The notes: generated from the letters alone by a model not told the origin. DNA of 64,000 nucleotides from Heyndrickxia oleronia (GCF_017809215.1 NZ_CP065424.1:1338911-1402910), one strand, 5' to 3'; positions 15,253 to 24,604 are shown, counted from the stretch's first letter. Translations and numbers: made by a program.

Positions 15253-15281
15253 TTGTGTACAAGTTGAAAGTATGGTACAGT
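15253..15281 (+). promoter_or_regulatory. Probable secG promoter
   Basis: TTGTGT (15253-15258), 17-nt spacer, TACAGT (15276-15281), 38 nt before the secG start and 75 nt after the last repeat copy. Confidence 0.55.
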
Positions 15282-15319
15282 AAAGTTACGTTTATTTGTT
15301 CGATATGGAGGTGGGCTTC

Positions 15320-15553
15320 GTGCACGCATTGTTTATGACATTATTAATCGTTGATGCGATTGCATTAATTATTGTTGTACTTTTACAGTCAGGAAAAAGT
15401 GCAGGTTTATCAGGAGCGATTTCTGGTGGTGCAGAACAGCTATTTGGAAAGCAAAAAGCTCGTGGAATGGATTTAGTATTACATCGAATTACAGTAGTTC
15501 TTGCAGTATTATTTATTTTATTAGCATTAGCTGTTTCATATTTCGGAATTTAA
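15320..15553 (+). CDS. secG: Protein translocase subunit SecG
   Basis: Small SecYEG channel subunit in the plasma membrane; 77 aa. Two hydrophobic segments (about residues 4-22 and 53-75) flank the conserved [29 protein letters not shown] loop (residues about 20-48). GTG 15320 is preceded by GGAGGTGG at 6 nt and gives MHALFMTLL, like B. subtilis. It precedes est, rnr, smpB and ssrA, the standard Bacillus order. Confidence 0.95.
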   Translation: MHALFMTLLIVDAIALIIVVLLQSGKSAGLSGAISGGAEQLFGKQKARGMDLVLHRITVVLAVLFILLALAVSYFGI

Positions 15554-15556
15554 ACA

Positions 15557-15587
15557 CCTGACTGACCGATGGTTGGTCAGGTTTTTT
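15557..15587 (+). terminator. Terminator of secG
   Basis: CCTGACTGACC and GGTTGGTCAGG pair over 11 bp (two G-U) around GAT, followed by six T. Confidence 0.85.
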
Positions 15588-15881
15588 ATCGTTTATTATC
15601 ATCTACATTTTAGAAATGAAATGTGACGAAAACTCCGGGTGAACTTCTGAATCGAGCGGAAAAAGGGACGAGGTGTGAGAAAACGTAAGTGTTATTCTCG
15701 CAGGAACAGAAAAATGGAAGATACGACAAAATCATCTGTAATCAATAGATATTATAAACGATCTAATGATTTAGGTTTTTGTTTTTAAACATTCCTTCAT
15801 AAACAAGCAGTAATTTCTGGAATGTTTGAAAAGAGTCTGTTAAAACTAAGATACAAAGTCTTTTTTAAAGGAGTAAGCATC
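15588..15881. other. Intergenic region between secG and est
   Basis: About 290 nt without a credible gene. A long-range inverted repeat, AAACATTCC (from about 15787) and GGAATGTTT (from about 15819), lies ahead of est. I see no clear promoter and no recognisable mobile sequence. Confidence 0.4.
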
Positions 15882-16628
15882 ATGAAAATTGTACCACCAA
15901 AGCCATTTACATTCGAAGCAGGAAAACGAGCGGTATTACTACTACATGGATTTACAGGTAGTTCTGCTGATGTTCGTATGCTTGGAAGATTTCTTGAAAA
16001 AAAGGGCTATACCACACATGCCCCAATTTATAAAGGACATGGAGTACCACCTGAAGAATTAGTTCATACTGGTCCCAATGATTGGTGGCAGGATGTAATG
16101 ACAGGTTATGAGCATTTAAAAAATAAAGGGTATGATGAAATCGCTGTTGCTGGTTTATCACTAGGTGGGGTATTTTCTTTAAAATTAGGTTACACTGTAC
16201 CTGTAAAGGGAATAATTCCTATGTGTGCCCCTATGTATATAAAAAGTGAAGAAACGATGTATGACGGTATAATTGATTACGCTAAACAATATAAAAAGTT
16301 TGAAGGAAAAACTGATAGCCAAATTGAGACAGAAATAGAAGAGTTTAAGAAAACACCGATGAAAACCTTAAAAGCTCTTCAAGAATTAATTGGAGAAGTT
16401 CGTGATAATGTGGATATGATCTATTCTCCAACCTTCGTCGTACAAGCTAGAAATGATGAAATGATTAACACGGATAGTGCGAATATTATCTATAATAGTG
16501 TTGAATCCGATCAAAAAAAGATTAAATGGTATGAAGAATCAGGGCATGTGATTACATTAGACAAAGAAAAAGAACAACTTCACGAAGATATTTATGAATA
16601 TCTAGAGCAATTAGATTGGTCTGAATAA
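15882..16628 (+). CDS. est: Carboxylesterase (Est30/YvaK type)
   Basis: Alpha/beta hydrolase of 248 aa, close in sequence to the Geobacillus Est30 carboxylesterase. The nucleophile Ser93 is in GLSLGG, the acid is probably the Asp in RNDEMI, and the His is in [20 protein letters not shown] forms the oxyanion-hole strand. ATG 15882 follows AAAGGAG; the longer frame from 15822 lacks a good site. It is 12 nt upstream of rnr and likely cotranscribed. The natural ester substrate is unknown. Confidence 0.93.
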   Translation: MKIVPPKPFTFEAGKRAVLLLHGFTGSSADVRMLGRFLEKKGYTTHAPIYKGHGVPPEELVHTGPNDWWQDVMTGYEHLKNKGYDEIAVAGLSLGGVFSLKLGYTVPVKGIIPMCAPMYIKSEETMYDGIIDYAKQYKKFEGKTDSQIETEIEEFKKTPMKTLKALQELIGEVRDNVDMIYSPTFVVQARNDEMINTDSANIIYNSVESDQKKIKWYEESGHVITLDKEKEQLHEDIYEYLEQLDWSE

Positions 16629-16640
16629 GGAGGGATGATT

Positions 16641-18968
16641 ATGGAAGAAAAAATTGAACGAATTTTAACATATATGAAAGACGAAGCCTATAAACCACTG
16701 ACTGTTCAAGAATTGGAGCAAGTATTTGGAATTGAAGATTCTACAGATTTTAAGGAATTTGTTAAAACACTTGTGTCAATGGAAGAAAAAGGGCTTGTCG
16801 TTCGAACAAGAAGTAATCGCTATGGTCTTCCAGAGAAAATGAATCTTGTACGTGGGAAAATGACAGGTCATGCAAAGGGCTTTGCCTTTGTTACACCTGA
16901 AGAGCCGGGATTAGATGATATTTTTATCCCACCCCATGAAAAAAATAACGCTATGCATGGTGATATCGTTTTAGTACGAGTTTCTTCACAAAGCTCAGGA
17001 GCGAGAAGAGAAGGATCCGTTGTCCGGATTTTAGAACGTGGGATTACAGAAATAGTAGGAACCTATACAGAAAGCAAATATTTCGGATTTGTTATTCCAG
17101 ATGATAAAAAATTCGGGAGCGATGTTTTTATCCCGAAAAATGCAAATGCAGGAGCAGTTGAAGGACACAAGGTGGTTGTTCATTTAACCTCTTATCCAGA
17201 AGGGCATAAAAATGCAGAGGGAGAAGTAGTAAGAATCCTAGGACATAAAAATGACCCAGGTGTAGATATTTTATCTGTCATACATAAACATGGTCTCCCG
17301 CAAGCATTTCCTGAGGAAGTATTAGAACAAGCCAATAATGTACCAGATACAATCGATGAAAGTGAAATAGGAAATCGTCGCGATTTACGCCAGGAAACTA
17401 TAGTTACAATTGACGGGGCCGATGCAAAAGATTTAGATGATGCTGTTACGGTTACTCGCCTTGAAAATGGTCATTATAAATTGGGCGTACATATTGCTGA
17501 TGTGACGCATTATGTGACAGAAGGCTCACCGATTGATAGAGAAGCATTAGAAAGAGGAACTAGTGTTTATTTAGTTGATCGCGTCATTCCTATGATTCCT
17601 CATCGATTATCAAATGGAATCTGTTCGTTAAACCCTAAAGTTAATCGTTTTACCTTATCGTGTGAAATGGAAATTAACGATAAAGGGGAAGTGGTTAACC
17701 ATGAGATTTTTGAAAGCATCATTAAAACGACTGAAAGAATGACCTACTCAGATGTTAATAAAATCTTAGTAGATAAAGATGAAGAAGTTCGAGACCGTTA
17801 CCAAATGTTAGTTCCAATGTTTGAAACAATGGAACAATTGGCTGAAATCCTTCGAAATAAAAGAATGGAACGTGGTGCCATTGATTTTGATTTTAAAGAG
17901 GCAAAGGTCGTTGTCGATGAAGAAGGAAAGCCAGTTGATGTAGTCATTCGTGAACGTTCAGTTGCAGAGCGTTTAATTGAAGAATTCATGCTTGCTGCCA
18001 ATGAAACAATTGCTGAACATTTTCATTGGCTAGATGTTCCATTCATGTATCGAATTCATGAAGACCCTAAAGAAGAAAAGCTACAACGCTTTTTCGAATT
18101 TATTACTAATTTCGGTTTAATTGTTAGAGGAACAGCCAACTCTGTCCATCCTAGAGCATTGCAAGAAATTATTGAAGCGGTTCAGGGCAAACCAGAGGAA
18201 ATGGTCATCTCGACTGTTATGCTTCGTTCGATGCAACAAGCAAAATATGATCCTGAAAGTTTAGGACATTTTGGCTTATCAACTCAGTTTTATACACATT
18301 TTACATCACCGATTCGTCGCTATCCGGACTTAATTGTCCATCGCTTAATTCGTACGTATCTCATAGAAGGAAAACTCGATCAAGCGACTAGAGCGAAATG
18401 GGATGCATCACTTCAAGAGATCGCGGACCATGCCTCAAAAATGGAAAGACGGGCAGTTGATGCTGAACGTGAAACAGATGAGTTGAAAAAAGCTGAATAT
18501 ATGGAAGATAAAGTGGGCGAAGAATTCGATGGAATGATTAGTTCTGTAACGAATTTTGGAATGTTTGTTGAATTGCCAAATACAATTGAAGGTCTAGTTC
18601 ATGTTAGTTATATGACAGATGATTATTATCATTATGATGAACGTCAATATGCGATGATTGGTGAAAAAACGGGAAATGTATTCCGCATCGGTGACGAAAT
18701 TACGGTTCGAGTCATTAATGTAAATAAAGATGAACACGATATTGACTTTGAAATTGTAGGTATGAAGAATAACCAAGCAAGAAGAGGAAGACAAGAACAG
18801 CCTAGAATTGTTAAGGTTCGTTCACATAAAAAGGATACAAAGAAAAAAGGACCACAAGGAAATTCTGATAATGGTGATTGGTCTACACGTCCACCAAAAG
18901 CAAAGAAGAAAAAGAAAAAATCCTTTGCTAATACACCGAAAAATAAGCGTTCAAAAAAACGTAAATAA
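16641..18968 (+). CDS. rnr: Ribonuclease R
   Basis: Processive 3'-5' exoribonuclease of the RNB family, 775 aa, which degrades structured RNA. Order of domains: N-terminal winged helix, cold-shock OB folds ([13 protein letters not shown]), catalytic RNB core with [14 protein letters not shown] (metal-binding aspartates, around residue 260), a C-terminal S1 domain from about residue 625, and a Lys-rich tail ([10 protein letters not shown]). ATG 16641 sits 7 nt from AGGAGG; ATG 16635 is too close to it. Linked to smpB and ssrA, with which it acts in non-stop mRNA decay. Confidence 0.96.
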   Translation: MEEKIERILTYMKDEAYKPLTVQELEQVFGIEDSTDFKEFVKTLVSMEEKGLVVRTRSNRYGLPEKMNLVRGKMTGHAKGFAFVTPEEPGLDDIFIPPHEKNNAMHGDIVLVRVSSQSSGARREGSVVRILERGITEIVGTYTESKYFGFVIPDDKKFGSDVFIPKNANAGAVEGHKVVVHLTSYPEGHKNAEGEVVRILGHKNDPGVDILSVIHKHGLPQAFPEEVLEQANNVPDTIDESEIGNRRDLRQETIVTIDGADAKDLDDAVTVTRLENGHYKLGVHIADVTHYVTEGSPIDREALERGTSVYLVDRVIPMIPHRLSNGICSLNPKVNRFTLSCEMEINDKGEVVNHEIFESIIKTTERMTYSDVNKILVDKDEEVRDRYQMLVPMFETMEQLAEILRNKRMERGAIDFDFKEAKVVVDEEGKPVDVVIRERSVAERLIEEFMLAANETIAEHFHWLDVPFMYRIHEDPKEEKLQRFFEFITNFGLIVRGTANSVHPRALQEIIEAVQGKPEEMVISTVMLRSMQQAKYDPESLGHFGLSTQFYTHFTSPIRRYPDLIVHRLIRTYLIEGKLDQATRAKWDASLQEIADHASKMERRAVDAERETDELKKAEYMEDKVGEEFDGMISSVTNFGMFVELPNTIEGLVHVSYMTDDYYHYDERQYAMIGEKTGNVFRIGDEITVRVINVNKDEHDIDFEIVGMKNNQARRGRQEQPRIVKVRSHKKDTKKKGPQGNSDNGDWSTRPPKAKKKKKKSFANTPKNKRSKKRK

Positions 18969-18975
18969 ATAAAGT

Positions 18976-19004
18976 GGCACTTTGATACCTGTGATCAAGG
19001 TGCC
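18976..19004 (+). terminator. Hairpin between rnr and smpB, possible weak terminator
   Basis: GGCACTTTGAT and ATCAAGGTGCC pair over 11 bp with one G-U around ACCTGTG. No good T run follows, so it may only attenuate or stabilise the transcript. Confidence 0.45.
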
Positions 19005-19036
19005 CTTACTTTCAGGCAAGAGGGGAGAAGAAAAAG

Positions 19037-19504
19037 ATGCCAAAAGGAGAAGGCAAAGTAGTTGCACAAAATAAAAAAGCAAATCATGATTACTTTATTG
19101 AGGAAACATTTGAAGCGGGAATTGTTCTTCAAGGCACAGAAATTAAATCCATTCGTGCGGGTCGTGTGAACCTGAAGGATTCGTTTGCTAGAATCCAAAA
19201 AGGTGAAGTTTTCATTTACAATATGCACATTAGTACATATGAACAAGGAAATCGTTATAACCATGATCCATTGCGTGAAAGAAAATTATTGCTTCACCGT
19301 AAACAAATAAATAAATTAATCGGTGAAACGAAGGAAGCTGGCTATGCATTAGTCCCTCTTAAAATGTATTTAAAAGATGGATATGCCAAAGTACTTATCG
19401 GCCTTGGTAAAGGGAAAAAGAAATATGATAAGCGTGAAGATCTCAAGAAAAAAGAAGCCAAACGTGAAATTGAAAAAGCCTTTAAAGCTCGTCAGCAAAT
19501 GTAG
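19037..19504 (+). CDS. smpB: SsrA-binding protein SmpB
   Basis: RNA-binding partner of tmRNA in trans-translation; 155 aa. Conserved [21 protein letters not shown] and the basic C-terminal tail [19 protein letters not shown], which enters the ribosomal mRNA channel. AGGGGAG precedes ATG 19037. The ssrA promoter starts 18 nt after its stop codon, and its RNA partner is the next gene. Confidence 0.97.
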   Translation: MPKGEGKVVAQNKKANHDYFIEETFEAGIVLQGTEIKSIRAGRVNLKDSFARIQKGEVFIYNMHISTYEQGNRYNHDPLRERKLLLHRKQINKLIGETKEAGYALVPLKMYLKDGYAKVLIGLGKGKKKYDKREDLKKKEAKREIEKAFKARQQM

Positions 19505-19521
19505 TTTGAAGAAATTTACAA

Positions 19522-19549
19522 TTGCATTTCATGATTATTATGCTATAAT
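19522..19549 (+). promoter_or_regulatory. ssrA promoter
   Basis: TTGCAT (19522-19527), a 16-nt spacer and a perfect TATAAT (19544-19549). Initiation near 19556 would leave a 5' precursor leader of about 75 nt before the mature tmRNA end. Confidence 0.75.
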
Positions 19550-19722
19550 AATACATGTAGTTAATCAAAATAAGCTCATATGTCTCGAGCATCCTTCTCT
19601 TTTTAAGAGAAGATCGTAACTTTTCTAATATGGGGACGTTACGGATTCGACAGGGATAGTTTGAGCTTAGGTTGCGAGTCGAGGGGGTCGTCCTCGTAAA
19701 AACGCCAAAGCCAATAATAACT

Positions 19723-19758
19723 GGCAAATCTAACAATAACTTCGCTTTAGCTGCCTAA
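19723..19758 (+). other. tmRNA-encoded proteolysis tag
   Basis: Resume codon GGC at 19723, then GKSNNNFALAA and TAA TAA. The terminal ALAA is the ClpXP recognition signal known for ssrA tags. The tag is shorter than the B. subtilis one but keeps the start GK and the end. Confidence 0.93.
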
Positions 19759-19978
19759 TAAGCACTAAGCGGATCCTCCCTCCATCGCCCATGTGGTAGG
19801 GTCAGGGTCTCAACTGTAGTGGGCTACGCCGGTTGTCCTCCGCCTGGGGACGATGGAAGAGACCAATCAGGCTAGCACTTCAGACGCCTGTCGATAGGCA
19901 GAAGAAGCTGCGAAACAATAATATATCGACTACACTCGTAGACGCTTAAGTGGCAATGTTTCTGGACGTGGGTTCGAT

Positions 19979-20253
19979 TAGTAAATAGTCGCCTTATGTG
20001 GTAACACATAAGTGAAAATCCGGCTTTATCGGTGAAACCTAAGTTGCTTAAATGCGATAAGGCAATGCCGAGCGGTATGTGGAGCAATCCAACAGCCGTG
20101 TATCGACTTATAGGCTACCTAAAAGGTAGTACTAGGATACGAATTTCTACTTGAACTAAGTAAATATATAATTCGTATAATACGCCGGGGTACCTGAAAA
20201 ATTTTCAGGTACAAGATATAGTCAGTGCCATTACGAAAGTATGGAATATCACG
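19979..20253 (+). mobile_element. Group I intron in ssrA (275 nt, no internal ORF)
   Basis: P1 is visible: exon-intron CGAUUA (19975-19980) pairs with UAGUCG (19986-19991), placing the U19978-G19988 wobble at the 5' splice site. P2 is the hairpin CTTATGTG-GTAA-CACATAAG (19993-20012). P7 pairs GACUUAUA (20105-20112, one bulge) with UAUAGUC (20217-20223) inside an AAGATATAGTC-type S element. A strong hairpin GTACCTGAAA/TTTCAGGTAC fits P8. The intron ends in G at 20253, as required. Splicing after U19978 restores a normal T-loop. The intron carries no protein gene. Confidence 0.92.
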
Positions 20254-20307
20254 TCCCACCGTCTCCACCAAATACATAATGGTGGATAATAATTTAATAA
20301 TTATGAC

Positions 20308-20346
20308 ATAAAGCATAAAATTTCCTTTGGAAACTTTATGCTTTAT
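20308..20346 (+). terminator. ssrA terminator
   Basis: ATAAAGCATAAA and TTTATGCTTTAT form a 12-bp stem extended inside by TTTCC/GGAAA, followed by a short T-rich tail, 38 nt past the tmRNA CCA. Confidence 0.75.
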
Positions 20347-20451
20347 TTTGTGGGAAAGGATTTTGATTAGATTAGAGATAATTAAAGTGTAGGCAATATG
20401 GAAATATCCTGTTTTCTTTTGGAATTTTCATTGGTTTGTATAGTTAAAATT

Positions 20452-20859
20452 TTATAATTTGAAAAATTTCTCTTCAAACATCAATTTTTCATTTAAAAGT
20501 TCTTGAGAGTATTTTCCATTTCGTGGAGTGACAGTATCGTAATTATTGAGAATCCATTTAGCACGTTCTCTTTTTTGGTCTATCCTTAGAAATGGTGTTA
20601 TCGATTGTAATGTATTAAATACATCTAATTTCTTTTTAATATATAGGGTATATGAATTTTTATATTTATTCGGATTGTAATTCTTTTTATTTATTATTAT
20701 TCCCCTTGTTAAAGATTGAATATAAATGAGTAGTTCTTTATCAGTAGAAGCAATTGTGATACATGGACGTCTGTGTTCCTTTTCATGCATTCTAGTTAAA
20801 GTAATGCTTCCTTCCCCATCTATAATTCCAGCTACATAGGCTGCTTCCCATTTTTCCAT
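20452..20859 (-). CDS. Single-motif LAGLIDADG homing endonuclease
   Basis: A 135-aa protein from the ATG at 20859, which has AGGGAGG 7 nt upstream; the longer frame to 20931 lacks such a site. The LAGLIDADG helix is YVAGIIDGEGSITL (about residues 8-21) with the catalytic acidic residue in DGEGS. One motif in about 135 aa means it should act as a homodimer, as I-CreI does. It lies 182 nt downstream of the intron-containing ssrA gene, antisense to it and outside the intron. The reading frame is intact. It likely makes, or once made, the double-strand break that drives intron homing; this is inferred from proximity and family. Confidence 0.85.
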   Translation of the reverse strand: MEKWEAAYVAGIIDGEGSITLTRMHEKEHRRPCITIASTDKELLIYIQSLTRGIIINKKNYNPNKYKNSYTLYIKKKLDVFNTLQSITPFLRIDQKRERAKWILNNYDTVTPRNGKYSQELLNEKLMFEEKFFKL

Positions 20860-21056
20860 GTCTAGCCTCCCTTTTATGAAAACGATCATACGTTCTGTTT
20901 TGAGTTTACAAAATTTAGTGTGACTAAGCAAGTAAATATTAATGTGGAGTTAATAGGATGAACTACTTAAAGGGTAATTACCTTTTTCTAAACGATGTTG
21001 TTAAATTAGAATATCTAATTCGTTCCTTAGAAATGTACTGCCCCCAAAAGATATTA

Positions 21057-21149
21057 GTATTCTCCGTAATAAATTTCTTGTTTCATAATTCCAGAGAAAC
21101 TTTCCATGGCTGCTTTATCTGTACACATAGCTTTTCTAGACATACTTTG
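21057..21149 (-). pseudogene. IS3-family transposase remnant (OrfB C-terminal part)
   Basis: On the minus strand 31 codons read QSMSRKAMCTDKAAMESFSG followed by IMKQEIYYGEY. This matches the conserved IS3/IS150 integrase segment (QSMSRKGNCxDNAxxExFFxxLKxE) around the catalytic Glu. Upstream sequence (WDGTT, then stops) and downstream sequence are interrupted by stops and frameshifts, so the element is dead. No terminal inverted repeats were recognised. It lies in the 300-nt gap between the endonuclease gene and the TetR gene, the side of ssrA where integrating elements commonly land. Confidence 0.75.
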
Positions 21150-21234
21150 AAATTTTCTATTAGTCTATAAGGTTTTAACCTTTTTTATGTAGTGCCATCC
21201 CAGATTGGAATGTATAGTTGTCCATTTTTACCAA

Positions 21235-21861
21235 TTAACATAAAGTAGCGGGGGAATTGCCGTTTGCAGATATATATGACTCAGCAGGATAATAGTTTAT
21301 GATTTTCACAAGCTGCTCTGCCATATAGTCGGGGTGCGGTTCAAGTCCATTTTTGATCCAATCTAATATCAATCCTAAAATGCCATTAGCATAAAAAGTT
21401 GTATAAAGGTTATTATCCAAATGAGGGTCATGAGGAGTTAATAAAGTAATATCCTTTTTGATAAATTTTGCTATGGACTGTAAAAATGATTCCTCAAATC
21501 CGGGTATTGATTGAAATTTTCTCCATAGTTTATAGAAATCCCTATTTTCCATAATGTGATCAAATACGATGATGTCTGATGGAGATAGAGAGTTTAGATG
21601 AATCATATTTTTCTTTTTGTAAGGATATTTGAACGTTTCTACGAGTGCTGTCGTTCTGTCAGCTATCATTTCCTCTGCTAATTCTTCTTTAACATTGTAG
21701 TGGCGATAGAAGGTTGCACGATTATAATCAGCACGGTTCACGATGTCTGTCACTGTAATTTGATCATAACTTTTTTCCTCCATTAGTTTAATAAAAGCCT
21801 GCTTTAATTGCAATTTCGTTCTACGTACTCGTTTATCCGAAATTTTCTCCTTGTTTATCAT
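21235..21861 (-). CDS. TetR/AcrR-family transcriptional regulator
   Basis: 208 aa with an N-terminal TetR helix-turn-helix: ITVTDIVNRADYNRATFYRHYNVKEEL (about residues 35-61). The C-terminal part contains FYANGILGLILDWIKNGLEPHPDYMAEQL, a TetR_C pattern typical of regulators beside oxidoreductase genes. It is divergent from the KstD-like gene at 22078, with a 216-nt shared upstream region, so that gene is the likely target. The inducer is unknown. Confidence 0.85.
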   Translation of the reverse strand: MINKEKISDKRVRRTKLQLKQAFIKLMEEKSYDQITVTDIVNRADYNRATFYRHYNVKEELAEEMIADRTTALVETFKYPYKKKNMIHLNSLSPSDIIVFDHIMENRDFYKLWRKFQSIPGFEESFLQSIAKFIKKDITLLTPHDPHLDNNLYTTFYANGILGLILDWIKNGLEPHPDYMAEQLVKIINYYPAESYISANGNSPATLC

Positions 21862-22077
21862 GTGATTTCCTCCCTTAAATCTTTCATTATTTAAACATAT
21901 TAGGGAAATCTGTTGCTTATCAATACAACATGAAGTAATTTACTGATTGAATGATTTGACTAAAGGAAATTATAGTTGTAGCAAGGGAGCATATAATCGG
22001 TGTTACTTTTCTGAATCTTCCCTAAATTTAATTACAGTGTACCATATTTTAAATATTTCAAGTGGGGGTTTGGGCTT

Positions 22078-23760
22078 ATGGATAAACATTGGGATTTCAG
22101 CTTTGATGTAGTAGTCGTTGGTTCTGGAGCAGGTGGATTAACCGCAGCATTAACTGCAAAGCTACACGGTCTTTCAGCAATTGTATTAGAAAAAACAGGG
22201 CTTTTTGGAGGCTCAACATCTAAATCGGGGGGCACGGTTTGGATACCAAATAATTTCTATTTAGAAGAAGCTGGTGTAGGCGATTCGTATGAGCAAGCTA
22301 GAGCATATCTGGATGCAACTGTAGGCGATCGGGTCCCTCAATATTTAAAGGATGCGTACTTGTTAAGAGGACCTGAGATGATAAAATATCTTCATGAAAA
22401 TACGGAGCATGTCAGATGGGAATATACTCCTGGGTATTCAGATTATTATCCAGAGTTGCCTGGCGGAAAACCTAGTGGGCGGGCAATTGAAGCGCAGCTT
22501 TTCAATCTTCGTAAGTTAGGCAAAGATGAAAAAAATATGCGCAAATCTGGGTTACCGACAAAGGGGATGGTGCTGAAGTCAAGCGAATTTCATAAAGTAA
22601 ATATGATTACGAGAACATGGATTGGGAAAAAGACATCATTGAAAGTTGGTTTGCGTCTTATACGAACGAAGCTAAGTTCATATAATCCCGCTACACTAGG
22701 AGAGGCTCTCATTGCCCGGTTATATGCTTCGCTTAAGGAAGCAGGTGGAGAGGTTTGGTTATCTACTTCATTTCATGATCTTGTATTTGAAAATAATCGT
22801 GTTACTGGCATTATTGCCGAACAAAATGGTAGAAAAATAAATATTGAAGCACGGCATGGCGTCGTTTTTGCCTCTGGTGGATTTTCACACAATCAGGAGC
22901 TCCGTGAAAAGTATTTACCCCAACCATCCAATACAGAGTGGACATTATCCTCTGAAGGACAAACTGGCGATGTAATTGGCGCTAGTCGTAAATTAGGGGC
23001 AAAGTTGGATTTGATGGATAAAATGTGGGGGACACCAACATCAATCCCACCTGGTTCTCCAGCATTTATGCCTGTCGCAGAACGGGCAACCCCAGGGCTA
23101 ATTATTGTAAATAGTGAAGGGGAGCGTTATTTAAATGAATCGGTTCCTTACCATGAATTTGTAGATAAAATGTACAAAAATAATCAAGGAGGAGCAACAA
23201 CGATTCCTTCTTGGATGATTTTTGATCAAACGGTGAAAAAACGTTATCTAGTTTTTGGTATTATGCCAGGACAATCCTTCCCAAAGACATGGTTTGAAAC
23301 AGGCTATACGAAAAAGGCAGAAACACTAGAAGATTTAGCGAAAAAAATTGGTGTGCCACCAAATAAATTAGCAGCAACTATTGCGCGCTTTAATAAATTC
23401 GCCAAAGATGGACATGATCAAGATTTTCAACGCGGCGTAAGTGCTTATGATCGTTACTATGGTGACCCAACATTAAAAAATCCTAATTTAGCACCATTGG
23501 AAAAACCACCTTTCTATGCGATTCCCATTTACCCTGGGGATATTGGAACAAAAGGTGGGCTAGTCACGGATAATTTTGCAAGAGTCCTTCATGAAAATGG
23601 ACAGCAAATACAGGGGTTATATGCTACTGGAAATTGTGCTGCTGCTGTGATGGGAGAAACCTATCCAGGACCTGGTGCAACAATAGGGCCGGCGATGGTG
23701 TTCGGTTATATTGCTGCAAGTGAGATGGCAGCTGTTGCAGCAAGACCAATAGAAGCATAG
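22078..23760 (+). CDS. FAD-binding dehydrogenase, 3-ketosteroid delta-1-dehydrogenase-like
   Basis: A 560-aa flavoprotein of the fumarate reductase/KstD family. The N-terminal dinucleotide-binding motif is VVVGSGAGGLTAALTAKLHG followed by VLEKT. GGSTSKSGGTVWIPNN follows, then a second FAD segment FASGGFSHN. The C-terminal GNCAAAVMGETYPGPGATIGPAMVFGYIAA closes the flavin site. Length and motifs fit KstD-type enzymes, which act on steroid or other ring ketones, but the substrate cannot be read from sequence. It has a divergent TetR regulator and its own terminator. It sits in an accessory stretch and may be horizontally acquired. Confidence 0.82.
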   Translation: MDKHWDFSFDVVVVGSGAGGLTAALTAKLHGLSAIVLEKTGLFGGSTSKSGGTVWIPNNFYLEEAGVGDSYEQARAYLDATVGDRVPQYLKDAYLLRGPEMIKYLHENTEHVRWEYTPGYSDYYPELPGGKPSGRAIEAQLFNLRKLGKDEKNMRKSGLPTKGMVLKSSEFHKVNMITRTWIGKKTSLKVGLRLIRTKLSSYNPATLGEALIARLYASLKEAGGEVWLSTSFHDLVFENNRVTGIIAEQNGRKINIEARHGVVFASGGFSHNQELREKYLPQPSNTEWTLSSEGQTGDVIGASRKLGAKLDLMDKMWGTPTSIPPGSPAFMPVAERATPGLIIVNSEGERYLNESVPYHEFVDKMYKNNQGGATTIPSWMIFDQTVKKRYLVFGIMPGQSFPKTWFETGYTKKAETLEDLAKKIGVPPNKLAATIARFNKFAKDGHDQDFQRGVSAYDRYYGDPTLKNPNLAPLEKPPFYAIPIYPGDIGTKGGLVTDNFARVLHENGQQIQGLYATGNCAAAVMGETYPGPGATIGPAMVFGYIAASEMAAVAARPIEA

Positions 23761-23832
23761 AAACTTCACTTAGTTTAGCGTTTCCGAAATGAACTAGTTT
23801 TATAAAATAATGGGTATTTATATTTAATTTTG

Positions 23833-23861
23833 AAGTATCTCTTTGCAGGGATACTTTTTTT
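23833..23861 (+). terminator. Terminator after the KstD-like gene
   Basis: AAGTATC and GATACTT stem with a 10-nt loop and a run of seven T. Confidence 0.8.
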
Positions 23862-24042
23862 GCTTAAGGGAAATTTTTGAAGTGAGGTAAATAAATTCTC
23901 CAATTCTAATTTGACAGATCGATATCGTGATTAAATTGAAAGTTTCTTTATAACACAAGGCCAAATATTTATAATTAAATTGGAAAGTCAATACTAATGG
24001 AAAAAGGAAATGTTTATAGCATCGTTATGGAGGAAGAAGAAA

Positions 24043-24468
24043 ATGAAAAGAGTTTATTTAGCGAGTCCGTTTTTCAATGATGTTGAGATTGGATATTTGG
24101 AAAAGGTTGAGGTGATTTTAGAGAAAAAAGGTTTGAAAGTATTTTCTCCAATGAGAAAGGCAAAAGATGAGCATGTGGAGATTGGTTCACGTCAATGGTC
24201 AATTGAAACGTTCATGGATGATATAAAACATATTAAATGGGCAGAAATTATTGTGGGTATCTATCATGGCAACTATTCCGATAGTGGAACAGCCTGGGAA
24301 CTTGGTTATGCATATGCTACTGACAAGCCTGTTATATTAGTTCACGTTGGTGAAAATAGTAATTTAATGGTGCATGAGGGTTCACACGCAAATATCACCT
24401 TGGCGGAGCTTGAAGACTATGACTTTGACCATTTACCTAGCTCTTTTTATATGGGTGAAATGCTTTAA
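24043..24468 (+). CDS. Nucleoside 2-deoxyribosyltransferase family protein
   Basis: A 141-aa protein starting MKRVYLASPFFND, the glycine-poor N-terminal strand typical of the family. MDDIKHIKWAEIIVGIYHG carries the conserved Asp-rich helix. GNYSDSGTAWELGYAYATDKPVI carries the catalytic Glu in the WELGYA motif. These enzymes swap or hydrolyse the base of deoxynucleosides for salvage. ATG 24043 has GGAGG 9 nt upstream, supporting it over the longer frame at 24010. It stands alone between a terminator and a gene remnant. Confidence 0.85.
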   Translation: MKRVYLASPFFNDVEIGYLEKVEVILEKKGLKVFSPMRKAKDEHVEIGSRQWSIETFMDDIKHIKWAEIIVGIYHGNYSDSGTAWELGYAYATDKPVILVHVGENSNLMVHEGSHANITLAELEDYDFDHLPSSFYMGEML

Positions 24469-24604
24469 TAATATATAAATACGCTTATAATTGATTCGGC
24501 AAAGGAAGGTAAGCTTCCTAAAGATAAATTAAATTCTAATCTTGGAATCCAATTATTAAGCCCCATCATCTCGACCGATTCTTTTACTTAGTACGGTACA
24601 TGAC

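Larger units (their letters stand above)
19632..20270 (+). ncRNA. ssrA: tmRNA, interrupted in the T-loop by a group I intron
   Basis: Transfer-messenger RNA that rescues stalled ribosomes. The 5' exon is 19632-19978 and the 3' exon 20254-20270, 364 nt once joined. The 5' end GGGGACG pairs with CGTCTCC before ACCA; the G3-U70 pair marks alanylation. The tag reading frame at 19723-19758 encodes GKSNNNFALAA (after the tRNA-derived Ala), followed by two stop codons. Joined exons restore the T-arm GTGGG-TTCGATT-CCCAC. The encoded CCA ends at 20270. Upstream smpB and rnr confirm the context. Tag and pseudoknot regions look intact, so it is functional only if splicing occurs. Confidence 0.96.

Noticed and set aside
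14987..15325. 112-codon minus-strand ORF with DSHEFL-type repeats
   Set aside because: It arises because the 21-nt repeat period equals seven codons. There is no ribosome-binding site, and it overlaps the secG promoter and start.
20254..20270. Possible attachment-site duplication of the ssrA 3' end
   Set aside because: I looked for another copy of the CCCACCGTCTCCACCA end in the window and found none, so no island boundary is claimed.
20958..21170. 70-codon plus-strand ORF
   Set aside because: It is antisense to the IS3 transposase remnant, whose minus-strand reading gives the recognisable motif.
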